Of a stretch of DNA of 13,903 nucleotides, positions 7,945 through 13,903 are shown in pieces. The position numbers and the translations under genes were made by a program. Source of the DNA: Deinococcus sp. (GTDB lineage Bacteria; Deinococcota; Deinococci; Deinococcales; Deinococcaceae); NCBI GenBank assembly GCA_018260275.1, contig JAGLBK010000053.1:1-13903 (forward strand), in the 5' to 3' direction. Every line of letters starts with the position of its first letter. The stretch's first letter is position 1. The notes below the pieces were generated by a model, which saw nothing but the letters and a program-made list of their open reading frames with translations, was not told where the DNA came from and did not search any database.

Positions 7945-8586
7945 ATGACCGATCAAAATGACAGGAATGAACTTCAGCATGACGCCACCGACACGCCGAC
8001 CGTGACTGGCCCCCAGACCCGCCGCGGCTTTCTGGGCCGCCTGGGCCTGGCCGCCGCCGCGCTGACCGTAACCCAGCTGTTGCCCGGTGGACTGGCCAGC
8101 GCCGCTACAACGGTCACTGCTAAAACCGGGGCCAAAGCCTGGGCGGCTGGCAACGCGCTCGACATCACCTTCACGGTGGCGACCCAGGCGACGGGCCGCG
8201 TCAAACGTCCCTTCGTGGCGGTCTGGATCGAGGACACCAGTGGCAAGACGGTGCGGAACCTGACGGTGTGGGTCGCCCAGAACCGCCTGAATCCCCGCTG
8301 GCTGGCCGAACTGAGCCGCTGGACGCGTGACAACAGTAACCTGCTGGACACGGTCAGCAGCGCCACCCGCAACCCCGGCACCTACGCAGTCGCCTGGGAC
8401 GGCAAGAACGACAAGGGCGCCGCGTTACCGCAGGGCGACTACTACGTGTGCATCGAAACGGCTCGCGAGCACGGCCCGTACAGCCTGGTGCGCGAGAAGG
8501 TCAGCATCGGCAGCACCAGCTTCAAGAAGACGCTGCCTGCCAGCAATGACATCGAAGCCGCCAGCCTGAGCTTCGCCAGGGCCTGA
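7945..8586 (+). CDS. Tat-exported DUF2271-type protein, probable FMN-carrying partner of ApbE
   Basis: 213 residues. The N-terminus is a twin-arginine signal: TRRGFLGR (R26-R27), hydrophobic stretch 33-47, and a likely cleavage after LASA (A53). The mature part is a beta-rich extracytoplasmic domain like DUF2271: FVAVWIEDTSGKTVRNLTVW at 90-109, and WDGKNDKGAALPQGDYYVCI at 151-170. Between them is D135-T-V-S-S-A-T141 followed by RNPGTY, close to the D-x-x-S-G-A-(T/S) sequence that ApbE enzymes modify, with Ser instead of Gly. T141 would be the attachment site. AGGAGA lies 6 bases before the ATG. The gene sits between apbE and the PepSY membrane gene, one base from the latter. The DUF2271 assignment is from recollection of the family pattern. 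Confidence 0.82.
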   Translation: MTDQNDRNELQHDATDTPTVTGPQTRRGFLGRLGLAAAALTVTQLLPGGLASAATTVTAKTGAKAWAAGNALDITFTVATQATGRVKRPFVAVWIEDTSGKTVRNLTVWVAQNRLNPRWLAELSRWTRDNSNLLDTVSSATRNPGTYAVAWDGKNDKGAALPQGDYYVCIETAREHGPYSLVREKVSIGSTSFKKTLPASNDIEAASLSFARA

Positions 8587-8587
8587 A

Positions 8588-9265
8588 ATGAGCGTTCCCG
8601 AAGCCGGAGTGCCTGCCAGAGAAGTGTCTGCCGGAGAAGGGCCTGCCAGAGTGGCTACCCGGCCTGCGCCGCGTAAGCGCAGTGCCCAGGCCCAGTGGAA
8701 CGTCACGGTGCGCTGGCTGCACACCTACACCAGCATGATCAGTCTGCTCATCGTGCTGTTCTTCGCGCTCACCGGCATCACCCTGAATCATCCCGAGTGG
8801 ACGTTCGGGTCGCAGGAGGTCAAAAAGACGGTTTCGGGGACACTTCCGGCAGGCTGGATCAAGGGGCAGGACGTGAACTGGTTGACGGTCGCCGAGGAAC
8901 TGCGCTCGCAGCAGAACCTCAAGGGCCGGGCCGGAAATACCAGCGTGAATGGCAACGAAGCCGACATCAGCTTTCTGGCTCCGGGCTACAGCGCCGACGT
9001 GTTTATCGACACCCAGACCAACAAGTACACCGTCAATCTGGTCGAACAGGGCAGCCTGGCCGTCATGAACGACCTGCACCGTGGGCGCGACGCGGGCACC
9101 GCCTGGAAGTGGGTGGTGGACCTCAGCGGCGTGGTGCTGGCGCTGATCTCGGTGACGGGCATCGGCATTCTGCTGCTCATGAAAAAGACCCGCAGGCAGG
9201 CCCTCACGGTCATGGCTGTGGGCGCGGTGCTGGCGCTGCTGCTGGCAAAGCACGCGGTGGGCTGA
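8588..9265 (+). CDS. PepSY-type membrane protein, probable redox partner of the DUF2271 protein
   Basis: 225 residues. After a repeat-rich, basic N-terminal tail (1-36) comes the PepSY-associated helix signature RWLHTYTSM with TM1 at ~44-66 ending TGITLNHPEW. An extracytoplasmic domain (~70-165) follows, then NDLHRGRD, TM2 (~173-197) and TM3 (~205-222). Histidines H45, H68 and H164 sit at helix ends, as expected for haem ligands in related PepSY/MsrQ-like reductases; haem binding is inference. It probably passes electrons through the membrane to the flavinylated DUF2271 protein. The ATG is one base after the upstream stop, so translation is likely coupled. The C-terminus MKKTRRQALT before TM3 is basic, consistent with a cytosolic loop. 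Confidence 0.85.
   Translation: MSVPEAGVPAREVSAGEGPARVATRPAPRKRSAQAQWNVTVRWLHTYTSMISLLIVLFFALTGITLNHPEWTFGSQEVKKTVSGTLPAGWIKGQDVNWLTVAEELRSQQNLKGRAGNTSVNGNEADISFLAPGYSADVFIDTQTNKYTVNLVEQGSLAVMNDLHRGRDAGTAWKWVVDLSGVVLALISVTGIGILLLMKKTRRQALTVMAVGAVLALLLAKHAVG
8609..8653 (+). repeat. Three in-frame 15-bp tandem repeats in the PepSY gene
   Basis: Units at 8609-8623 (GTGCCTGCCAGAGAA), 8624-8638 (GTGTCTGCCGGAGAA) and 8639-8653 (GGGCCTGCCAGAGTG), encoding VPARE, VSAGE and GPARV. A weaker copy (VPEAG) may precede them at 8594-8608. The unit length keeps frame, so copy number can change without breaking the protein. Confidence 0.75.
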
Positions 9266-9318
9266 TCCGGTCTGCGGCCCCCGCCAGATGGGGCGGTCCC
9301 TGGCGCGTCTGCACGCCC

Positions 9319-9347
9319 TTAGTGTTTCTGATGGCCCAGCTTATATT
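9319..9347 (+). promoter_or_regulatory. Possible promoter of the DJ-1/PfpI gene
   Basis: TATATT (9342-9347) is a good -10 in GC-rich surroundings. TTAGTG (9319-9324) is a poor -35 at 17 bases spacing. A transcript would have a ~40-base leader before the ATG at 9396. The rest of the 130-base gap after the PepSY gene holds no clear terminator. Confidence 0.35.
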
Positions 9348-9395
9348 GTGTCCCTGCGCCACTTTTCCTGTGGCCGGGGCCATTAGGTTTGGGCC

Positions 9396-10220
9396 ATGAC
9401 TTCACCCACTTCGACTTCAACCAATTCCAGGCCTGCTGGCCGCATTCTGGTCGTCATGTCGAGCGAGAGCCTGTTGCCCCTGCAAGGCGGCAAGATGCAT
9501 CCCACCGGCTATTTTCTGAACGAATTCGGTGTGCCCGCCAGGCGCCTCGTGGACGCGGGCTACGAGCTGGTCCTGGCGACGCCGCGGGGCAACATTCCTG
9601 CGCTGGATGCCAGCAGCGACCATGACATGTTTTTCAAGGACAAGGCCGAGCACGAGCAGATCAAGGAGTTCGTGAACCAGTTTCTGACCACTGCCCGCAT
9701 TCAGACCACTCAGGACGCGGCCAAAGCCGGAGTGGCCGGGTACGACGCCCTGTTTCTGCCGGGCGGCCACGCGCCGATGATCGATCTGATGAGTGACCCC
9801 GGCCTGGGCCAGCTCCTCGCGGCCTTCCATGCTGCGGCCAAACCCACCGCGCTGATCTGCCACGCGCCGACCGCGCTGCTGGCGGCTCAGGCCGATGCTC
9901 AGGGCTACCAGAAAGCCGTCGAGGCCGGTGAAAAACCGGTGGCCCGTGCCTTTGTCTATGACGGCTACCGCGCCACGGTGTACTCCAACGCCGAGGAAGC
10001 CGTGACGGAAAAGACCTTTGAGGCCAAGGAACTCTATTACCCCGCCGACGCCCTGACCCAGGCTGGGGTCAACATTGAGAATGGCACGCCGATGAAGTCC
10101 TTCGTGGTCAGGGACCGTGAGCTGCTGACCGGGCAAAATCCTTTCAGTGACAGCGACTTTGTCGAGCAACTGCTGGAAATGCTGGGCCGCAAGGGTACCG
10201 AGACCCGGAGCCAGGCGTGA
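9396..10220 (+). CDS. DJ-1/PfpI superfamily protein, Hsp31-like (glyoxalase III / deglycase type)
   Basis: 274 residues with the class I glutamine-amidotransferase-like fold. The nucleophile elbow is C155-H156 in ALICHAPTAL. The upstream FLPGGHAPMIDL (120-131) and TGYFLNEFGVP (37-47, acidic E43) match the Hsp31-like branch rather than short DJ-1 proteins. Members act as chaperones and detoxify glyoxals or repair glycated groups; which activity applies here cannot be told. The protein is cytosolic. The ATG at 9396 is chosen because the next ATG (9456) would remove the first core strand RILVV. No Shine-Dalgarno is visible. The stop overlaps the GTG of the next gene, so the pair is probably one operon. 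Confidence 0.9.
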   Translation: MTSPTSTSTNSRPAGRILVVMSSESLLPLQGGKMHPTGYFLNEFGVPARRLVDAGYELVLATPRGNIPALDASSDHDMFFKDKAEHEQIKEFVNQFLTTARIQTTQDAAKAGVAGYDALFLPGGHAPMIDLMSDPGLGQLLAAFHAAAKPTALICHAPTALLAAQADAQGYQKAVEAGEKPVARAFVYDGYRATVYSNAEEAVTEKTFEAKELYYPADALTQAGVNIENGTPMKSFVVRDRELLTGQNPFSDSDFVEQLLEMLGRKGTETRSQA

Positions 10221-10522
10221 GTCCCGTCAGCGTTCACGCCATTCTGACGCCGCACGCCGACAAAGTGGCGCAGACCGAGGCCGAACTCCGGAAGGTGGTG
10301 CACGGTTCGCGCCAGGAACCCGGCAACCTGCGCTATGACCTCAGCCGCGAGGACAGTCCGGCGGGCATCCGTTTTCACATCAGCGAACGCTACCGCGACG
10401 AGGCTGCCGTAGAAGCCCACCGGGCTACAGCGCACTATCAGGCCTACCGCGCCGTGGCCCCCGACCTGCTGAGCCGTGCACCAGAAGTCAGCATTCTGGA
10501 AGAAATCGACGTTGTAGGCTGA
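10217..10522 (+). CDS. Antibiotic biosynthesis monooxygenase (ABM/YgiN-like) domain protein
   Basis: 101 residues, one ferredoxin-like ABM domain. Family pattern: first strand VHAILTPHADK, helix with AELRKVVHGSR, then the core EPGNLRYDLSREDSPAGIRF, followed by SERYRDEAAVEAHRATAHYQ, where the histidine-rich helix A-x-x-A-H-x-x-T-x-H-Y is typical. Such proteins are usually dimeric and are called putative quinol monooxygenases or haem-degradation relatives; the real substrate is open. The start is GTG at 10217, overlapping the DJ-1 stop (GTGA), which indicates translational coupling and a shared role, plausibly handling reactive carbonyl or quinone compounds. Confidence 0.9.
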   Translation: MSPVSVHAILTPHADKVAQTEAELRKVVHGSRQEPGNLRYDLSREDSPAGIRFHISERYRDEAAVEAHRATAHYQAYRAVAPDLLSRAPEVSILEEIDVVG

Positions 10523-10536
10523 AGCTTTGAACCTCA

Positions 10537-10571
10537 GCGGGCAGGCGTGGTCACTCCACACGCCTGCCCGC
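10537..10571. terminator. 13-bp GC-rich stem-loop between convergent genes
   Basis: GCGGGCAGGCGTG (10537-10549) pairs exactly with CACGCCTGCCCGC (10559-10571), leaving a 9-base loop. It lies between the stops of the ABM gene (plus) and the 3-hydroxybutyryl-CoA dehydrogenase gene (minus). There is no U-tract, so it may act as a weak two-way terminator or as an mRNA 3'-end structure. Confidence 0.65.
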
Positions 10572-10584
10572 CTCGTGTTCCACC

Positions 10585-11421
<837 letters not shown>

Positions 11422-11429
11422 GGTTTTCG

Positions 11430-11435
11430 CTCCTT
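11430..11435 (-). promoter_or_regulatory. Shine-Dalgarno site of 3-hydroxybutyryl-CoA dehydrogenase
   Basis: AAGGAG on the minus strand, 8 bases before the ATG at 11421. It fixes this start among the two near-identical ATGAAATTCGGAGTGAT copies in the region. Confidence 0.8.
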
Positions 11436-11452
11436 TCAGTCGCTCTGTCTGA

Positions 11453-11476
11453 GGGTCTAAGGGTCTAAATGTCTAA
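11453..11476. repeat. Tandem 8-bp repeat GGGTCTAA
   Basis: Three adjacent units: GGGTCTAA (11453-11460), GGGTCTAA (11461-11468) and ATGTCTAA (11469-11476). The stop codon of the PH-like membrane gene (TAG at 11475-11473) lies inside the last unit. Confidence 0.7.
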
Positions 11477-11913
11477 GTGCTGGCAAAATCCCAGATTTGT
11501 GCGGCCAGTTCCTGTGGCTGGGCACTGCCGATCAGCAGGCGGGAACCGTCGGTCAGGCGTATCTCTACAAATGCGCTGACCGGTCCCAGCGAGTACAGCC
11601 AGCCGTCGGGCAGCAGGCGCAGGCCGACGCCGAACACCGAAGGCGGCGGCACGATGTTGATGCTCAGGATGTCGCCCCGCGCAATGCGGCGGCTGAAAAA
11701 GCCTGCGCCCAGGCTCACGCGCAGTTCGTCCGCGCTGGCCTGAACGCTCAGGCGGCTCATGACCAGTACCACCAGGGCCAGCAGCGTCAGAGGGACGCCA
11801 AGCCCCAGAACCTGCTCCGTCGATGCCTGTCCCAGCCACAGGCCCAGGCACACCACCGCCAGCAGGCCCGCGTAGGCCCAAACGATATCGTCGCGGCGCT
11901 CGACATAATTCAT
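11473..11913 (-). CDS. Membrane protein with a PH-like (bacterial pleckstrin-homology) domain, function unknown
   Basis: 146 residues. Two hydrophobic helices, ~13-29 (AYAGLLAVVCLGLWLGQ) and ~35-53 (VLGLGVPLTLLALVVLVMS), are followed by a cytosolic beta-rich domain with the pattern of small bacterial PH-like proteins: ELRVSLGAGFFSRRIARGDI, then GVGLRLLPDGWLYSLGPV, AFVEIRLTDGSRLLIGS, and a closing helix PQELAAQIWDF. The function of such proteins is not established. Its ATG at 11913 has no good Shine-Dalgarno. Instead it overlaps by ATGA the stop of a 13-codon mini-ORF that does have one, so translation is probably coupled. Base composition is typical of the GC-rich neighbours, unlike the gene just upstream. 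Confidence 0.75.
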   Translation of the reverse strand: MNYVERRDDIVWAYAGLLAVVCLGLWLGQASTEQVLGLGVPLTLLALVVLVMSRLSVQASADELRVSLGAGFFSRRIARGDILSINIVPPPSVFGVGLRLLPDGWLYSLGPVSAFVEIRLTDGSRLLIGSAQPQELAAQIWDFAST

Positions 11914-11951
11914 GAGTGTGGCAATCCTGTTCCCATCACTCCGAATTTCAT
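11910..11951 (-). pseudogene. 13-codon mini-ORF: partial copy of the 3-hydroxybutyryl-CoA dehydrogenase start
   Basis: Reads MKFGVMGTGLPHS and stops. The first 26 bases match the true dehydrogenase start (MKFGVIGAG) at 23 positions, including 17 identical bases, and then similarity ends. It has its own AAGGAG 5 bases upstream (11957-11962). Its ATG overlaps the stop of the immunity-like gene (ATGA), and its stop overlaps the ATG of the PH-like gene (ATGA). It is either a leftover from a duplication or insertion event, or is now used as a translated coupling leader. Confidence 0.6.
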
Positions 11952-12403
11952 AGGGACTCCTTAGCTTGAAGATTTGGGTAAAGAACTAGAATTTCTGAAA
12001 GCTGCTCAAGAAACCTATGTGCCTCATCAAAACTGATTTTGAACCAGCCTATATGTGACTCATGGAGATTGGCATTGACCTGAGCTCTGAAAATGATTAG
12101 GTGCGGATACCTTTTGTCTTTGGTAAAGGCCCAGGCTATTTCGCGCTCCAGAAATTTGCTTTCTACCAGCATCTCTTTAGCTGTCCAATCGGCGGCTTTG
12201 GCGGAGGCTATAAAACTTGCCAGTTCCTGTGACTGCAATGATGATGAGTTGTCTACCCAAGAACGTCCATTCCCAGTGTCCAAGTTGGCACTGACAACGA
12301 GCCAATCAGCGGTATAAGCGTCCTCGGCTTCTGGAAATTCTCGCTCATGTATCCACAGAGAAAAACCCGCAGTTTTTAGATTCGGCGGCGTTTTGAGCCT
12401 CAT
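11948..12403 (-). CDS. Immunity-like protein (resembles WapI-family immunity proteins), AT-rich and likely acquired
   Basis: 151 residues from the ATG at 12403, chosen because GGAG lies 5 bases upstream; a GTG at 12409 is in frame. The order FPEAEDAYTADWLVVSANLD, then a W/D/N stretch and LQSQELASFIASAKAAD, then ESKFLEREIAWAF, recalls WapI-family immunity proteins, which neutralise CDI-type toxins. The match is by pattern memory only. Composition is strikingly different: bases 12001-12120 contain 51 G/C of 120 (about 43%), against well over 60% around it. No toxin gene is in the window, so it would be an orphan immunity gene. It lies in an overlapping run after the YCII gene and before the mini-ORF. 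Confidence 0.7.
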   Translation of the reverse strand: MRLKTPPNLKTAGFSLWIHEREFPEAEDAYTADWLVVSANLDTGNGRSWVDNSSSLQSQELASFIASAKAADWTAKEMLVESKFLEREIAWAFTKDKRYPHLIIFRAQVNANLHESHIGWFKISFDEAHRFLEQLSEILVLYPNLQAKESL

Positions 12404-12405
12404 TC

Positions 12406-12723
12406 TCACTCCACCAGCGGTACGCCTTCCAAATCAAGCAGCTTCCCACGCTTCACAGGTGTAAAAGCCGTGTATCTGTACTCCGAGCAGCCCTGCTTTA
12501 CGAACGGGTCGTCCATGAAAATATCCCTGAGCTGCTGCTCACTCCCGGCCTGCGCCACGATCACGCCGCCACTGCCGTCGGCCTTGCGCCCGGAAGTGAT
12601 AAACACGCCGCTGGTGTAGTGCTGGTCCAGCCAGGCGCGGTGCAGCGGCGTCACGGCGGCCAGCTCGTCGCCGGACTTCAGGTAGGTGCTTTCGATGATC
12701 CACAGGGTAGGCGTTTGTGTCAT
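12406..12723 (-). CDS. YCII (YciI-like) domain protein
   Basis: 105 residues, a single ferredoxin-like YCII domain. Typical elements are LHRAWLDQHYTSGVFITSGR (27-46, with H28), GSGGVIVAQAGSEQQLRDIF (50-69) and the conserved DDPFVKQG (71-78), ending with TAFTPVKRG. These small cytosolic proteins are dimeric and some act as dehalogenases or hydrolases, but most have no assigned role. It is the first gene of the minus-strand run; its stop overlaps the upstream GTG/SD region of the immunity-like gene. GATAAT lies 9 bases before the ATG, suggesting a very short or absent leader. It is divergent from the DegV gene. Confidence 0.9.
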   Translation of the reverse strand: MTQTPTLWIIESTYLKSGDELAAVTPLHRAWLDQHYTSGVFITSGRKADGSGGVIVAQAGSEQQLRDIFMDDPFVKQGCSEYRYTAFTPVKRGKLLDLEGVPLVE

Positions 12724-12732
12724 AACGCCTGC

Positions 12733-12738
12733 ATTATC
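12733..12738 (-). promoter_or_regulatory. Possible -10 element for the YCII-led operon
   Basis: GATAAT on the minus strand, 9 bases before the YCII ATG, matches the -10 consensus at five of six positions. No good -35 box was found at normal spacing. Confidence 0.4.
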
Positions 12739-12798
12739 CCTGATGCCGCCTTGCCCAGCGCGGCACCGTTCCCTTGTACGGGCTGGCAGCTCTCGCCC

Positions 12799-12827
12799 TT
12801 GCCGGGGCGGAACAAATTCGTTACAAT
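12799..12827 (+). promoter_or_regulatory. Sigma-70-type promoter of the DegV gene
   Basis: TTGCCG (12799-12804) and TACAAT (12822-12827) are spaced by exactly 17 bases, the best -35/-10 pair in the window. Transcription would begin near 12834, about 57 bases before the preferred DegV start. Confidence 0.65.
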
Positions 12828-12890
12828 TTACACATAAAGTAATTGAACATCGATCTTTGTATCATGGGTCATTTGTTACTTTTCCTCCTT

Positions 12891-13730
12891 ATGCCAGCCG
12901 CCGTTCTGACCGACTCCACCAGTGACCTGCCGTCATCCGTCATGGAAACTCTGGGGATTTATAAAATTGCTCTCTCAGTTAATTTCGACAGCCGTGTGTG
13001 GCTCGATCACACCGAACTGAGCAGCGCCGAACTGTTCCGGCGCGTGGCGAGTGGGGCCGGGATGCCAAGCACACGCCCCCCCAGTGTGGAGACTTACCGC
13101 GATACGCTGGAGCAGTTGCTACAGCAACACGATCATGTCTTTGCCCTGCATATCAGCAGCAAGCTGAGCGACACCTATGCACACGCCACGGAGGCGGCCA
13201 GGGCTTTTCCGGGCCGGGTCACAGTGCAGGACTCGCGTAACGCGACGGCGGGCCTCGCGCTTGAGGCGGAGCGGGCCTCTCAGCTGCTCAGAAGCGGTAC
13301 GCCACCGGAACTGGTTGCTAAGCAGCTGGCTTCGTTGCGGCCCCGTGCCCAGACCAATATGTGTGTCAATACCCTCAGCTACCTGCGAAAAAATGGCCGG
13401 ATCGGTGGCGCAGCGGCGCTGCTGGGCAATCTGCTCCACGTCAAGCCGGTGCTTGGGCTGCGGGAAGGCAAGGTCGAGGCGGTAGGTCGCGCCCTGGGCA
13501 GTTCCCGCGCCATCAAAGAGATGTCGAAACTGCTTGACGATTATGTAACGGCTATTCCGAATGCCCGCGTGGGTCTGTTTCATAACGGCAATGAGGAGGG
13601 CGTAGACGAGCTGCATCACGTCTGCCGCCGTCACGCCTTACCGACGCTCTGGACCCTCGAACTGGGCGCGGTGATTTCTGCCCACGGTGGTCCAGGCGTC
13701 TTCGGCTTCAGCATCGAGCCGGTCGCCTGA
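12891..13730 (+). CDS. DegV family fatty-acid-binding protein
   Basis: 279 residues from the ATG at 12891, the usual DegV length. It should bind one fatty acid between two domains and, by analogy with FakB, present it to a FakA kinase; no FakA is in the window. Family blocks: AVLTDSTSDLP (4-14), MPSTRPPSVETY, HISSKLSDTYAHA (commonly SSxLSGTY; here Gly is Asp), VQDSRNATAGLALEA, NTLSYLRKNGRIGGAAALLG and SAHGGPGVFGFS near the C-terminus. Earlier in-frame starts (TTG 12843, ATG 12864) would add a hydrophobic tail MGHLLLFLL not seen in the family. No Shine-Dalgarno precedes 12891; the bases there are CCTCCTT, the anti-SD sequence itself, so the start is not certain. Confidence 0.9.
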   Translation: MPAAVLTDSTSDLPSSVMETLGIYKIALSVNFDSRVWLDHTELSSAELFRRVASGAGMPSTRPPSVETYRDTLEQLLQQHDHVFALHISSKLSDTYAHATEAARAFPGRVTVQDSRNATAGLALEAERASQLLRSGTPPELVAKQLASLRPRAQTNMCVNTLSYLRKNGRIGGAAALLGNLLHVKPVLGLREGKVEAVGRALGSSRAIKEMSKLLDDYVTAIPNARVGLFHNGNEEGVDELHHVCRRHALPTLWTLELGAVISAHGGPGVFGFSIEPVA

Positions 13731-13815
13731 CCTGCCCCCGGAGCCGCTCTGGCACCTGTCCTGCCTGAGCATCTGGCGGCCCGCCCTGTTCAGGCACGCA
13801 ACCCCGTATGCTGCC

Positions 13816-13832
13816 GTCTAATGACATTAGAC
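13816..13832. repeat. 17-bp perfect palindrome
   Basis: GTCTAATG (13816-13823) and CATTAGAC (13825-13832) are exact inverted repeats around one A. The shape suits a dimeric regulator's operator. It stands at the boundary between GC-rich DNA and the AT-rich end of the window. Confidence 0.5.
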
Positions 13833-13903
13833 CTCCTGCGAAAGTCAGCTGGTAAATTTTAGAGGTGTCAAACGGTCAATTTGAGCAGGTTCTGAAATTG
13901 AAT
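13830..13903. mobile_element. Possible end of an IS5-type insertion sequence (continues outside window)
   Basis: From GACCTCCTGCGAAAGT (13830-13845) on, the DNA becomes AT-rich and has no gene within the window. The sequence resembles terminal repeats I recall from IS5-family elements, and it is preceded by TTA, which would fit a 3-bp target duplication. TCAATTT (13876-13882) and AAATTGA (13895-13901) form a small inverted repeat inside. Without the other end or a transposase this remains a guess. The 13731-13815 part after DegV shows no clear terminator. Confidence 0.35.

Noticed and set aside
9272..9296. GC-rich near-hairpin after the PepSY gene
   Set aside because: Only about five base pairs can form and no U-tract follows, so it is not called a terminator.
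12843..12890. TTG at 12843 or ATG at 12864 as the DegV start
   Set aside because: They would add a hydrophobic N-terminus (MGHLLLFLL) that a cytosolic DegV protein should not have; kept only as alternatives.
13709..13825. Minus-strand mini-ORF of 39 codons with AGGAGG four bases before its ATG
   Set aside because: It runs into the 3' end of the DegV gene, is Pro/Gly/Arg-rich with no pattern, and the AGGAGG can be explained as part of the possible insertion-sequence end.

Overview
The window looks like chromosomal DNA of a Deinococcus species. It is GC-rich. The lactonase at 3197-4168 matches, residue by residue, the metal-site layout I remember for the D. radiodurans phosphotriesterase-like lactonase DR_0930. 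The glycogen branching enzyme is the short form without the extra N-terminal domain. Several genes have a -10-like hexamer only 6-9 bases before the start codon and no Shine-Dalgarno sequence, which is the leaderless arrangement common in this genus. No rRNA, tRNA, CRISPR array or complete insertion sequence was seen.

Layout. 1-1496 (minus): a two-component pair, with a NarL/LuxR-type response regulator first and a GAF-domain sensor protein (cut by the window edge) after it. 1497-1909: non-coding, mostly a ~247-bp element with GC-rich hairpins at both ends. 1910-2965 (minus): a type III polyketide synthase with an intact Cys-His-Asn triad. 2966-3196: non-coding, with a perfect 15-bp terminator stem and a separate 69-nt imperfect hairpin. 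3197-4168 (minus): the lactonase. 4298-6890 (plus): acylphosphatase, GlgB, and a small membrane protein overlapping the GlgB stop. 6940-9265 (plus): ApbE flavin transferase, a Tat-exported DUF2271-type protein and a PepSY-type membrane protein. 9396-10522 (plus): a DJ-1/PfpI protein overlapping an antibiotic-biosynthesis-monooxygenase-fold protein. 10585-12723 (minus): a tightly overlapping run made of a YCII protein, an AT-rich immunity-like gene, a 13-codon mini-ORF and a PH-like membrane protein, followed by 3-hydroxybutyryl-CoA dehydrogenase. 12891-13730 (plus): a DegV fatty-acid-binding protein. 13731-13903: an AT-rich tail with a 17-bp palindrome, possibly the edge of an insertion sequence.

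The most interesting system is the ApbE / DUF2271 / PepSY trio. The exported protein carries D-T-V-S-S-A-T, close to the D-x-x-S-G-A-T sequence that ApbE enzymes modify with FMN, and its membrane neighbour has paired histidines at helix ends. Together they read as a small flavin-based electron-transfer module across the cytoplasmic membrane. ApbE shows no export signal while its likely substrate has a Tat signal, so the flavin may be attached before export. The second notable point is the mini-ORF at 11910-11951. Its first 26 bases are a near copy of the start of the 3-hydroxybutyryl-CoA dehydrogenase gene 530 bp away, and it is coupled by ATGA overlaps to both neighbouring genes.
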